Positions 1 through 8,757 of a stretch of DNA of 11,634 nt are shown here, piece by piece; within the stretch, counting starts at the first letter, position 1, and each line of letters begins with the position of its first letter. Origin of the DNA: Oscillospiraceae bacterium. Its GTDB lineage: Bacteria; Bacillota; Clostridia; Oscillospirales; Oscillospiraceae. The stretch covers positions 1-11,634 of the forward strand of contig CADCLH010000046.1 of NCBI GenBank assembly GCA_902802215.1, in the 5' to 3' direction. The notes beneath the pieces were generated by a model, which did no database searches, had not been told where the DNA came from, and worked only from the letters and a program-made list of their open reading frames with translations. The position numbers and the translations under genes are program-made.

Positions 1-78
1 ATCTATCTGCTGAGCTGGCTCGCCTGCGAGCTCCTCTCCCGGATGCCGTGGAGATGGATGCGCGAGCTGGCGGACTGA
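1..78 (+). CDS. C-terminal end of an unidentified, probably membrane-associated protein (partial)
   Basis: Frame 1 is open from the first base of the window to a TGA at 76-78 and gives 25 residues, IYLLSWLACELLSR... ending in RELAD. The stretch is hydrophobic and aromatic (Tyr, Leu, three Trp) followed by a short charged tail, which fits a last membrane or amphipathic helix. The start and most of the gene lie to the left of the window, so no family can be assigned. A strong hairpin (103-145) begins 25 bases after the stop, as expected for the 3' end of a transcription unit; this supports the frame being a real gene end. Confidence is limited by the short length. Confidence 0.5.
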   Translation: MYLLSWLACELLSRMPWRWMRELAD

Positions 79-102
79 TCCCCGCGCTGATGCTGCTGCT
101 TT

Positions 103-145
103 AAAAACGATTGGACGACTCTTCGGAGCCGTCCAATCGTTTTTT
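103..145. terminator. Bidirectional intrinsic terminator with a cUUCGg loop
   Basis: Bases 104-121 and 126-143 pair almost perfectly (one A/C mismatch, 118 against 129) around the tetraloop TTCG at 122-125. Its closing pair is C-G, the extra-stable cUUCGg arrangement on the plus-strand RNA. The arms carry A on the left and T on the right, so each strand ends in a U run: TTTTTT on plus (140-145) and TTTTT on minus (107-103). It ends the plus gene at 1-78 and the minus gene at 144-1298; the TAA stop of the latter (146-144) overlaps the hairpin's T run. Confidence 0.93.
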
Positions 146-1298
146 ATCTTCCCGTGATTTTCGCAACAGGCGAGCGCCGCACCCGCATGGCGCCCGTCGG
201 GCAGAACTCCTGACAGCAGAAGCAGCGGATGCAGGCGCGCCGGTCGATCTTCGCCCGCCCCTTCACGATCGTGATGGCGTGGGCGGGGCAGTCGCGCGCG
301 CACTTGCCGCAGCCGATGCAGTCCTTCCCCGGCTCCGGGCGCGAGCGAAACAGCACGTACATGCTGCGCTTGAGCACCCGGCGCATCCCGCGGTCCTCGT
401 CCGACTGGGCAAACCACGAGGCCGTGGCCCCGGAGCGCTGAAAGTCCCGCAGCGCGTAGGGCTTTGCCAGCGCGGCGAGCTCCGGCTCCTCCTGAGACAG
501 CAGACCGCGGCGTTTGGCGGCCTCGAGATAGGGGATCTCCTTTTCCCGGATGCCGAGCAGGGCGGCGTTCAGCCGGTCGAGGCGGTAGGGGTCCGTACCC
601 GCCAGCAGCAGGCCGAGATGCCGGGGCGTGCCCATCGTGGGGCCGTTGCCCTCCATGATCTCCACCGCGTCGCACAGGCACAGGCGCGGCCGCACGTACT
701 CGTTGAGGTCGACGAGCATGTCGGCGAAGCGCATCGGGTCCTCGTGCTGATAGTGGTACTCGCTCTTGTAGGTGCCGGGGATCACGCCGTAGAGGTTTTT
801 GACCGCGGCGGTCATACCCATCATGCCGTGGGATTTGAGCTTGCAGAAGCTGACGACGGCGTCGCAGCCGCGCAGCCAGTCCACATAGGCGAAGCGCTTG
901 AGGCTCTTTCCCTCCGGGTTGTCGACCTCGGTGTAGCCGAAGTCCTCGTTGAGCGTCCCGCCCGCCTCCGCACACAGCCGCAGGCCGGCGGCCTCATAGC
1001 AGCGGCGCATCAGCGGGGCGACGAAGGGGCCGCCCGGACTGTCGCCGAGCACGACCTCGGCGCCGCGCTCTTTCAGCATCCGCGTGAGCTCGGCGGCGGG
1101 GACGGGATGCGTGGTCGCCGCGCACTCCGGCTTTTTGGCCGCGCAGAGGTTGAGCTTGATCCCGACGCGCATGCCGGGCCTCACCCAGTCGAGCCCGCCC
1201 GCAGCCTCGATCGCGGCCTCCAGCGCACGGCGCACCGTCTCCGGCGCGTAGTCGGGGCAGGGGACAAGCGCGGGCGCGCCCTTTTTTTTCATATCCAT
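144..1298 (-). CDS. DUF362 domain protein with two C-terminal [4Fe-4S] ferredoxin motifs
   Basis: This encodes 384 residues. Residues about 44-245 match the DUF362 family, including the conserved KLKSHGMMGMTAAVKNLYG block at 153-171. The C-terminus carries two bacterial-ferredoxin cluster motifs: Cys327/330/333/337 followed by Pro, and Cys356/359/362/366 followed by Pro, with an extra Cys361 inside the second. No signal peptide or membrane helix is visible, so it is probably cytoplasmic. DUF362 proteins have no settled biochemical role; the clusters suggest electron transfer or a radical or redox partner, which is inference. I chose the ATG at 1298 because GGGAGG (1308-1313) lies 9 bases upstream; an in-frame ATG at 1361 would add 21 residues but sits upstream of that site and inside the predicted promoter. 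An ATG two codons downstream (1292) is also possible. The gene stands alone, divergent from the mutase gene. Confidence 0.9.
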   Translation of the reverse strand: MDMKKKGAPALVPCPDYAPETVRRALEAAIEAAGGLDWVRPGMRVGIKLNLCAAKKPECAATTHPVPAAELTRMLKERGAEVVLGDSPGGPFVAPLMRRCYEAAGLRLCAEAGGTLNEDFGYTEVDNPEGKSLKRFAYVDWLRGCDAVVSFCKLKSHGMMGMTAAVKNLYGVIPGTYKSEYHYQHEDPMRFADMLVDLNEYVRPRLCLCDAVEIMEGNGPTMGTPRHLGLLLAGTDPYRLDRLNAALLGIREKEIPYLEAAKRRGLLSQEEPELAALAKPYALRDFQRSGATASWFAQSDEDRGMRRVLKRSMYVLFRSRPEPGKDCIGCGKCARDCPAHAITIVKGRAKIDRRACIRCFCCQEFCPTGAMRVRRSPVAKITGR

Positions 1299-1332
1299 AG
1301 CGGATCGCCTCCCGGCAAAACTCTTTGCCGCC

Positions 1333-1361
1333 AGTGTAGCACAGCGCCCGCGAGGGCGCAA
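1333..1361 (-). promoter_or_regulatory. Sigma-A-type promoter for the DUF362 gene
   Basis: On the minus strand TTGCGC (1361-1356) and TACACT (1338-1333) are separated by exactly 17 bases. A TG one base before the -10 box gives an extended -10. Transcription would start near 1326, leaving a leader of about 28 bases before the ATG at 1298. Assigned by consensus matching only. Confidence 0.6.
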
Positions 1362-1391
1362 CTTCGGATTGCCGTACGGAGAAAAAAGAGA

Positions 1392-1420
1392 TTGAAGCGC
1401 GCGGGCGCTTATGGTAAGAT
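1392..1420 (+). promoter_or_regulatory. Sigma-A-type promoter for the phosphoglucomutase gene
   Basis: TTGAAG (1392-1397) and TAAGAT (1415-1420) are 17 bases apart on the plus strand, with TG at 1412-1413 giving an extended -10 element. A start near 1427 would give a leader of about 47 bases before the ATG at 1474. The two divergent promoters do not overlap. Assigned by consensus matching only. Confidence 0.6.
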
Positions 1421-1473
1421 GGAAACAGCAAAAGTGTCATAACACGGAACAATCTTTATAACAGGAGGAAGCT

Positions 1474-3156
1474 ATGTATCGAGAGATGTATGAGCGCTGG
1501 CTCGCCTACAACCTGGAGGACCCCGATCTTCTGCCCGAGCTGCTGAAGGTCAGGGACAACGAGGAGGAGATCAAGGACCGCTTCGCCGTCTCGCTGAAAT
1601 TCGGCACCGCGGGGCTTCGCGGCACGCTGGGCGCGGGCACGAACCGCATGAACATCTGGGTGGTCCGGCAGGCGACGCAGGGCCTGGCCAACTGGGTGCT
1701 GACCCAGGGCGGCACGCAGACCGTGGCGATCGCCTACGACAGCCGCCTCAAGAGCGACGTGTTCTCCAAGGAGGCTGCGGGCGTGCTGGCGGCCAACGGC
1801 ATCAAGGTGCGCATCTACGACGCGCTGATGCCCGTTCCCGCTCTGTCCTTCGCGACCCGCTACTACCAGTGCAACGCCGGCATCATGGTGACGGCCTCGC
1901 ACAACCCGGCGAAGTACAACGGCTACAAGGCCTACGGGCCCGACGGCTGCCAGATGACCGACGACGCGGCCGCCATCGTCTACGACGAGATCCAGAAGAC
2001 CGACGTGCTGACCGGGGCCAAGCGCATCTCCTTTGCCGAGGGCGTGGAGAAGGGCCTGATCCGCTTCGTCGGGGACGACTGCAAGAAGGCCTTCTATGAG
2101 GCGATCGAGGCCAGACAGGTCCGGCCGGGTCTGGCCCGCACGGCGGGGCTGAAGCTGGTCTACTCGCCGCTCAATGGCACGGGTCTGGTGCCCGTGACGA
2201 AGGTGCTGGGCGACATGGGCATCACGGACATCACCATCGTGCCCGAGCAGGAGTACCCCAACGGCTACTTCACGACCTGCCCCTACCCGAACCCCGAGAT
2301 CTTCGAGGCGCTGAAATACGGCCTCGAGCTCGCCAAGGAGACCGGCGCCGACCTGATGCTGGCCACCGACCCGGACGCCGACCGCGTGGGCATCGCCATG
2401 CGCTGCCCGGACGGCAGCTACGAGCTGGTCTCCGGCAACGAGATGGGCGTGCTGCTGCTGGACTACATCTGCGCCGGCCGCATCGAGCAGGGCACCATGC
2501 CCGAAAACCCGGTCGCCGTCATGTCCATCGTCTCCACGCCGCTGGCCGACGCGGTGGCCGCCCACTACGGGGTAGAGCTGCGCCACGTGCTGACGGGCTT
2601 CAAGTGGATCGGCGACCAGATCGCGCGCCTCGAGGCCGCCGGCGAGGTCGACCGCTTCATCTTCGGCTTCGAGGAGAGCTACGGCTACCTCGCGGGCCCC
2701 TATGTGCGCGACAAGGACGCGGTCATCGCCTCCATGCTGATCTGCGAGATGGCGGCCTACTACCGCAGCATCGGCTCGTCGATCAAGCAGCGTCTCGAGG
2801 AGATCTACGCCCAGTACGGCCGCTACCTGAACAAGGTCGACTCCTTCGAGTTCCCGGGCCTGTCGGGCATGGACAAGATGTCCGGCATCATGAAGGGCCT
2901 GCGCGAGAACGCCCCGGCCGACTTCGGCGGCGTCGCGGTCGAGAGCGTCACCGACTATGACGACCCCGAAAAGACCGGTCTGCCGAAGGCGAACGTGCTG
3001 ATCTACAAGCTGGCCGACGGCTCGACGGTGATCGTCCGTCCCTCCGGCACCGAGCCGAAAATCAAGACCTACTTCACCACCAAGGGCGCGGATCTTGCCG
3101 AGGCTCAGGCGAAGAAGGACGCGCTGGCCGAGGCCTGCAAGCCCATCCTCTCTTGA
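1474..3156 (+). CDS. pgcA: Alpha-phosphoglucomutase / phosphomannomutase, PgcA type
   Basis: This 560-residue cytoplasmic enzyme belongs to the alpha-D-phosphohexomutase superfamily and interconverts glucose-1-phosphate and glucose-6-phosphate, possibly also mannose phosphates. All four signature sites are present: the phosphoserine loop TASHNP with Ser142, the metal loop DPDADR (299-304), the sugar-binding loop GFEESYGY (398-405) and the phosphate-binding loop RPSGTEPK (522-529). Length and the N-terminal LKFGTAGLRG block (41-50) fit the Bacillus PgcA/YhxB group better than GlmM. The product would feed UDP-glucose and glycan synthesis. Start: ATG preceded by AGGAGG at 1463-1468 with 5-base spacing. 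It is monocistronic: a promoter lies upstream at 1392-1420 and a hairpin begins 18 bases after the TGA. Substrate preference between glucose and mannose cannot be settled from sequence. Confidence 0.95.
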   Translation: MYREMYERWLAYNLEDPDLLPELLKVRDNEEEIKDRFAVSLKFGTAGLRGTLGAGTNRMNIWVVRQATQGLANWVLTQGGTQTVAIAYDSRLKSDVFSKEAAGVLAANGIKVRIYDALMPVPALSFATRYYQCNAGIMVTASHNPAKYNGYKAYGPDGCQMTDDAAAIVYDEIQKTDVLTGAKRISFAEGVEKGLIRFVGDDCKKAFYEAIEARQVRPGLARTAGLKLVYSPLNGTGLVPVTKVLGDMGITDITIVPEQEYPNGYFTTCPYPNPEIFEALKYGLELAKETGADLMLATDPDADRVGIAMRCPDGSYELVSGNEMGVLLLDYICAGRIEQGTMPENPVAVMSIVSTPLADAVAAHYGVELRHVLTGFKWIGDQIARLEAAGEVDRFIFGFEESYGYLAGPYVRDKDAVIASMLICEMAAYYRSIGSSIKQRLEEIYAQYGRYLNKVDSFEFPGLSGMDKMSGIMKGLRENAPADFGGVAVESVTDYDDPEKTGLPKANVLIYKLADGSTVIVRPSGTEPKIKTYFTTKGADLAEAQAKKDALAEACKPILS

Positions 3157-3173
3157 GATCGTATGAAACGCAT

Positions 3174-3201
3174 ACACCCGGGACCATACGGTCCCGGGTG
3201 T
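3174..3201. terminator. Hairpin shared by convergent pgcA and cca
   Basis: A perfect 12-bp stem (3174-3185 with 3190-3201) closes a 4-base ATAC loop. It starts 18 bases after the pgcA stop and lies 3 bases beyond the cca stop (TAA, 3207-3205), so it can end transcription from both sides. The U tracts are poor (GCTTTATCC on plus, ATGCGTTTC on minus), so it may also act as a 3' stabiliser. Confidence 0.75.
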
Positions 3202-3204
3202 GCT

Positions 3205-4560
3205 TTATCCTTTCATATCGCCCTGTTTTCGCGCGAGCGCCAGCGTCTGGCGCAGCGCGTTTTCTTTTGGAACGCCGGCCAGCCGCAGCTTGTGCGCGTA
3301 GTCCAGATACCCGGAGAAGCGCTCCGAGGGCGGGACTCCCGCCCCGATCAGATCCCGTCCCGTCACATGGGGTCTGGACAGATACTCCCGGTAGATGCCG
3401 AGGCGCTCATACAGGAAAGCGCTGTCGGCCTCGCGCAGCGGGAGCGATCCGCGCCGGTCGGCGACGGCCAGCAGGATCAGCGCCTCCGGGTCGGCGGAGC
3501 GGTCGAACATGCGGTTCGTGGCCTTGACGGAGGCCCGGTCGGCCGCCAGAATGTTGGGTCTCATGTGGTTCTCAACAAGATTCAGCACGGTTTCGATCAG
3601 CGCCTTCTCTCTCGTGAGCCGCCGCAGGAAGGCCTCCGCCAGCGGCAGGCCGAGCGTCTCGTGGCCGTAATTGTGGATCTGACCATCCACGGTCTGCGAG
3701 CACACCGCCTTGCCGAAATCGTGCGTGAGGGCGGCCAGCAGGAGGGCGAGCGGCTTGTCGGTCCTGCCGCGCAGCGCGGCGGCCGCGTCCGTGACGAGCA
3801 TCGTGTGCGTCCAGACGTCCCCCTCGGCGTGAAAGCGCGGACTCTGCGGGATGCCGACGGTCTGCTCCAGCTCCGGAAACCAGACGGACAGCTGCCCCAT
3901 GCGCCGCAGCGTCTCAAAGAAGACGGAGGGGGCGTCGGCCTTGAGCAGAGCCTTTTCCAGCTCGCCCATTACCCGTTCCTTCGCCAGCGCGGACAGCTCC
4001 ATTTTTTCGCACAGCGCGGCGGTCTCGTCTGCCACCGTGAAGCCGAAGCGGGCGGCAAACTGCGCGCAGCGCAGCACCCGCAGCGGGTCCTCGGCGAAGC
4101 TCGCGTCGCTGACGTGCCGGAGCACGCCGTTTCGCAGATCCCGCAGCCCGCCGAAGCCGTCGACGATCTCGCCGGTGAGGACGTTCTCCATCAGGGCGTT
4201 GATCGTGAAGTCGCGCCGCTGCGCGGCCTTGAAGGCGCCGAGGAAGGGGTCCACGCAGACGTCGAAGTCCCGGTGCCCGGAGCCGCGTTTCTCCTCCCGC
4301 CGCGGCATGGCGATGTCGAGCGAACAGCCCTTGAGCTTGTAGATCCCGAAGCTCTCCCCGACGGCGTCGCGCTCGCCGAGCGCGTCGAGGATCGCCTCAA
4401 GCTGCGCCGGGTACAGGCCGTGCACCTCGATGTCGACGTCCTTGGTCTCCGCCCCCTGCAGCCGGTCCCGGACGAAGCCGCCGACATAGTAGACCGCGCC
4501 GCCCCGCTCTGCCGCGCGCTGCGCGATCCGGACCGCCATGGCGATATTCCGGTCCTCCAT
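3205..4560 (-). CDS. cca: CCA tRNA nucleotidyltransferase with HD domain
   Basis: This 451-residue enzyme adds or repairs the 3' CCA of tRNAs. The class II nucleotidyltransferase head is clear: GGFVRD (27-32) and the metal-binding DVDI (41-44), the RRDFTINAL motif (115-123), and the nucleotide-templating EDPLR (157-161) followed by RCAQFAARFGF. An HD phosphohydrolase domain follows, with His252 and the THD triplet at 279-281, as in the multifunctional E. coli type; its hydrolase activity here is inferred. The minus-strand frame stays open upstream to about 5322, but that extension overlaps the mannosyltransferase gene. The true start is the ATG at 4560, preceded by a GGGGAGGGAG ribosome binding site in the 14-base gap after that gene. 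It is the last gene of the pdp-to-cca cluster. HD-carrying Cca proteins can be hard to tell from poly(A) polymerases, but EDxxR supports Cca. Confidence 0.93.
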   Translation of the reverse strand: MEDRNIAMAVRIAQRAAERGGAVYYVGGFVRDRLQGAETKDVDIEVHGLYPAQLEAILDALGERDAVGESFGIYKLKGCSLDIAMPRREEKRGSGHRDFDVCVDPFLGAFKAAQRRDFTINALMENVLTGEIVDGFGGLRDLRNGVLRHVSDASFAEDPLRVLRCAQFAARFGFTVADETAALCEKMELSALAKERVMGELEKALLKADAPSVFFETLRRMGQLSVWFPELEQTVGIPQSPRFHAEGDVWTHTMLVTDAAAALRGRTDKPLALLLAALTHDFGKAVCSQTVDGQIHNYGHETLGLPLAEAFLRRLTREKALIETVLNLVENHMRPNILAADRASVKATNRMFDRSADPEALILLAVADRRGSLPLREADSAFLYERLGIYREYLSRPHVTGRDLIGAGVPPSERFSGYLDYAHKLRLAGVPKENALRQTLALARKQGDMKG

Positions 4561-4574
4561 ACGGCTCCCTCCCC

Positions 4575-6329
4575 TCAGAACGGCCAGGTGGGCAGCCAGG
4601 AGCGCAGGAAGCCCGACCGCACCGGGAGGCCGGCGAGGCTGGGATAGAACAGGATGAAGACGGCGAGGCTCAGGCCCGTGAAGCCCGCGATCCAGAGCCG
4701 GCCTCTGGGGACGTTCAGGCGCATCACGCTGAAGCAGCGCCCGAGGGCCAGGGCGAGGAAAAGCGTGCAGGGGAAATAGTGGTAGGCGAAGGTCAGGCGC
4801 GTGACCGGGATCCAGGGCAGCAGCTGCGCGAGATAGCCGATCAGGATGAAGCGCGAGACCTTGTCGCGCCGGACGACGGCGAGATAAGCCAGCGCAAACA
4901 GGGCCAGAAGTCCGCCCCAGCACAGCACGGGGTTGACCCAGGCGCCGAAGCTGGCGTGCGTCCCGTTGGGGAAGTACTCCAGATAGTAGAGGATCGGGCG
5001 GATGTCCAGCAGCCACTGGTACCAGCGCGAGGAGTAGGGATGCGTGGAAACCAGGGCGGAGTGGTAGGAGAACATGTATTTCTGGTTTCTCAGCACGATG
5101 CGGATGTAGTCGGCGCTGAAGGGGTTGGGATGGCCGGCGGCAAGTCCGTAGGGCAGATAGGCCAGATCGTAGATCAGCACGGGGACGAGGATGAAGAACA
5201 CGACGCAGAAGCCGCAGTTTTTCAGAAAGCCCTTCCAGCCGAGCGCGCCGCTTTTCGCGCTCTCGACCGCCCAGATCGCCCACAGCACGGCGAGGCCCGC
5301 GCCCGCGTACAGGCAGGTCCACTTGCAGGCCGCGCCGAGACCGAAGCTGACGCCCGACAGCGCCAGGGCCCAGAGCTTTCCCTCGCTCACGAACAGGTAC
5401 ATGAACAGGTACATGAGCAGGATGAAGAACACGGCGTAGACGTCGATGGTGGCGATGCGGGTCTGGACGAAGTGCATGAAATCCGTCGCCATCAGCGCCG
5501 TGCAGGCGGTGGGGACGGTCCTGCCGCCGAAGAGCTTCTTGGCCAGGATATACAGCAGCGGCAGCATCAGCACGCCGAAGAGCGTCCCGGAGAAGCGCCA
5601 GCCGAAGGGGGTCATGCCGAAGAGGGCGATGCCGAGGCCGATGATCGTCTTGCCGAGCGGCGGATGCGTGATCTCGTAGGCCGGGACGCGGTGGAGCTGT
5701 TCCCAGGCCGTGCGCGCGTGATAGATCTCGTCAAAGTAGCTCGAGTTCATGAAGGTCAGCTTGGGAGGGACCAGATCCTGCTCGTCGCAGAGCGCGGCGT
5801 CTTCGGATGTGAGCCCGACCAGCTGCCCGTCCTCGGTCAGCGCGGCGACCTCTCCGAGCCAGACGTTGTAGTTCCCGGTGATGCGGATCGTGCCGCCGGT
5901 CAGCCAGTAGTCGATATCCACGTCGTGCCATTTGAGCACGTCCGCGTGGCTCTGATAGAAATGCGCCAGCTCGTAGTCGTCCGTTCCGTCGGTGGTGTAG
6001 CGGATCTGATAGTCGCCGATGCCGACGCCGGTAAAGAGCATCAGATGGGAGACCGTGCCGCCGCTGAGATCGAGCGTCAGCTCGACGGTCCTGTTTTCCA
6101 TATCGGTAAAGGTCTGCGGGGAGCGGGTGTTGCCGAGGCCCGTGAAGGCGCAGACGGCGTAGGCGAGCGTCAGCACGCCTGCCAGAAGCGCGTCGCGCCG
6201 GTCGAGGCGGCGGGAGCCGCCGGCGAGCGCGCAGCTGCGCAGCGGGGGCATCAGCAGGAAAAAGACCGTCAGCAGCAGGAAGCAGGCCGAGGGGAGATAA
6301 TAAGGGGCGAGTTTTGTCATAGATGTCAT
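4575..6329 (-). CDS. GT39 (PMT-like) polyprenyl-phosphate-dependent glycosyltransferase, membrane
   Basis: This 584-residue polytopic protein is related to protein O-mannosyltransferases (GT-C fold), which transfer a sugar from a polyprenyl phosphate carrier outside the membrane. The diagnostic motifs are YFDEIYH (198-204, catalytic Asp200-Glu201) and THPPLGK (221-227), followed by roughly nine hydrophobic segments. Helix 1 (about 11-29) and helix 2 (about 48-64) flank an Arg-rich loop, so helix 2 should exit outward. Residues about 70-190 then form a polar, beta-rich region before the DE motif. The acceptor (protein, teichoic acid or other glycan) is unknown. The start is uncertain: ATG 6329 has only GGGGG at 6-base spacing as a ribosome binding site, buried in a hairpin; ATG 6320 has none. 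It sits 58 bases after the phosphatase gene and 14 before cca, probably co-transcribed. Confidence 0.88.
   Translation of the reverse strand: MTSMTKLAPYYLPSACFLLLTVFFLLMPPLRSCALAGGSRRLDRRDALLAGVLTLAYAVCAFTGLGNTRSPQTFTDMENRTVELTLDLSGGTVSHLMLFTGVGIGDYQIRYTTDGTDDYELAHFYQSHADVLKWHDVDIDYWLTGGTIRITGNYNVWLGEVAALTEDGQLVGLTSEDAALCDEQDLVPPKLTFMNSSYFDEIYHARTAWEQLHRVPAYEITHPPLGKTIIGLGIALFGMTPFGWRFSGTLFGVLMLPLLYILAKKLFGGRTVPTACTALMATDFMHFVQTRIATIDVYAVFFILLMYLFMYLFVSEGKLWALALSGVSFGLGAACKWTCLYAGAGLAVLWAIWAVESAKSGALGWKGFLKNCGFCVVFFILVPVLIYDLAYLPYGLAAGHPNPFSADYIRIVLRNQKYMFSYHSALVSTHPYSSRWYQWLLDIRPILYYLEYFPNGTHASFGAWVNPVLCWGGLLALFALAYLAVVRRDKVSRFILIGYLAQLLPWIPVTRLTFAYHYFPCTLFLALALGRCFSVMRLNVPRGRLWIAGFTGLSLAVFILFYPSLAGLPVRSGFLRSWLPTWPF
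5391..5414 (-). repeat. 12-bp tandem duplication inside the GT39 gene
   Basis: The 12-base unit GAACAGGTACAT occurs twice head-to-tail on the plus strand (5391-5402 and 5403-5414), followed by a decayed third start. On the coding strand it gives Met-Tyr-Leu-Phe twice (residues 306-313) in a predicted membrane helix. The length is a multiple of three, so the frame is kept. Confidence 0.85.
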
Positions 6330-6334
6330 AAGCT

Positions 6335-6355
6335 GCCCCCGGGATTCCCGGGGGC
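6335..6355 (-). promoter_or_regulatory. GC hairpin covering the GT39 ribosome binding site
   Basis: A perfect 9-bp inverted repeat (6335-6343 with 6347-6355) closes a 3-base loop, all pairs being G-C. It lies between the phosphatase stop (6388) and the GT39 start (6329). On the minus-strand RNA its 3' arm ends in GGGGGC six bases before the ATG, the only Shine-Dalgarno candidate. No U tract follows on the minus strand, so a terminator for the upstream gene is unlikely; occlusion of translation is the better reading, by inference. Confidence 0.6.
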
Positions 6356-6387
6356 GTTGTTTCTCAGAATAGGGTGGGGGACCGGGT

Positions 6388-7206
6388 TCAGCCTTTCAGC
6401 AGCTCGTGCAGCTCGTGCACGTCGGCGAGGACGTAGTCGGGCCTGCGCTCGGCGGCGGCGAGGATCACCTCGTCCGTCTCGCCGCACATCACCAGCACCG
6501 ACACGCTGCCCGCGTTCTGCGCCACCGCGATGTCGGTGTAGATCCGGTCGCCGACGGCGCAGATGCGCTCGTTGGGGATGCCGGTCATCTCGGAGATGAC
6601 GTCGATCATGTTGCGGTTGGGCTTGCCGATGTAGTTGGGCTTGACCCCGCTCGAGGCGGTGAGCAGCGCGCAGATGCTGCCGCAGTCGGGCAGGACCTCG
6701 TCGTTGGGCATGGGGCAGACCCAGTCGGGGTTGGCAGCGATGAATTCGGCGCCGCGCCGCAGGAAGTGGCAGGCGCGCTCCAGCTTCTCGTACACGAGCT
6801 GCGTGTCGAAGCCCTGCACCACCACGTCCACGGTGTCGGCCTCAGTGTGGCCGTTCTCGTCGTTGACCAGGTCGATGCCGTAGCTTTGCAGCTCGCGGTA
6901 GAAGGCCCGCGTCCCGGCGAGGTAGACCTTCGCGCCGGGGTGGCGCTGGTTGAGGTACATGCCGGTCGCCATGCCGGAGGTGAAGACGTTCTCCCGCTGG
7001 CAGGGGAAGCCGAGCTTCCTCAGGCGGGTGATGTAGTCCTCGCCCGCCCGGGAGGAGTTGTTGGTCAGGTAGATATACTTTTTGCCGAGCCGGGGCAGAT
7101 CCTCCATCAGCTCGATGGCGCCCTCGTAGACCTCGTCGCCCAGATAGAGCGTCCCGTCCATGTCGAACAGAAACAGCTCGGCGTTTTTCAGCTTTGTCAG
7201 ATCCAT
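6388..7206 (-). CDS. HAD-IIA family sugar/polyol phosphatase
   Basis: This encodes 272 residues of the HAD superfamily, subclass IIA (NagD / p-nitrophenylphosphatase-like, including AraL, YutF and glycerol-3-phosphate or phosphoglycolate phosphatases). All four catalytic motifs are visible: motif I LFDMDGTLY with nucleophile Asp15 and acid/base Asp17, motif II TNNSS from Thr48, motif III GKPN with Lys195, and motif IV GDRIYTD with Asp220 and Asp225. The IIA cap lies between motifs II and III. It is a soluble cytoplasmic enzyme; the substrate cannot be read from sequence. I chose ATG 7206 because GGAG lies 9 bases upstream; the longer frame would begin at a GTG (7221) with no matching site. 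It follows glpK by 27 bases, which makes glycerol-3-phosphate a reasonable guess at its substrate. Confidence 0.92.
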   Translation of the reverse strand: MDLTKLKNAELFLFDMDGTLYLGDEVYEGAIELMEDLPRLGKKYIYLTNNSSRAGEDYITRLRKLGFPCQRENVFTSGMATGMYLNQRHPGAKVYLAGTRAFYRELQSYGIDLVNDENGHTEADTVDVVVQGFDTQLVYEKLERACHFLRRGAEFIAANPDWVCPMPNDEVLPDCGSICALLTASSGVKPNYIGKPNRNMIDVISEMTGIPNERICAVGDRIYTDIAVAQNAGSVSVLVMCGETDEVILAAAERRPDYVLADVHELHELLKG

Positions 7207-7233
7207 AGCTTCAAACTCCACATTCCGAACCCA

Positions 7234-8724
<1,491 letters not shown>

Positions 8725-8757
8725 TTCTTCGGCTCCTTCTCTTGTGTTGGTAATGAA

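Noticed and set aside
111..1442. A 443-codon plus-strand open frame opposite the DUF362 gene
   Set aside because: Antisense shadow; the ferredoxin cysteines and the DUF362 block are on the minus strand, and the frame starts inside a terminator hairpin.
1456..3177. A 573-codon minus-strand open frame opposite pgcA
   Set aside because: It is the antisense shadow of a clear phosphoglucomutase, rich in Val, Leu, Asp, His and Gly, with no recognisable domain.
4561..5322. A 254-residue N-terminal extension of Cca, which could be read as a fusion
   Set aside because: The extension overlaps the GT39 gene in another frame, is Arg/Pro-rich without a domain, and a good ribosome binding site precedes the ATG at 4560 that gives the normal Cca N-terminus.
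4779..6599. A 606-codon plus-strand open frame opposite the GT39 gene
   Set aside because: Low-complexity antisense product; the opposite strand has conserved DE and HPPLGK motifs and a coherent membrane topology.
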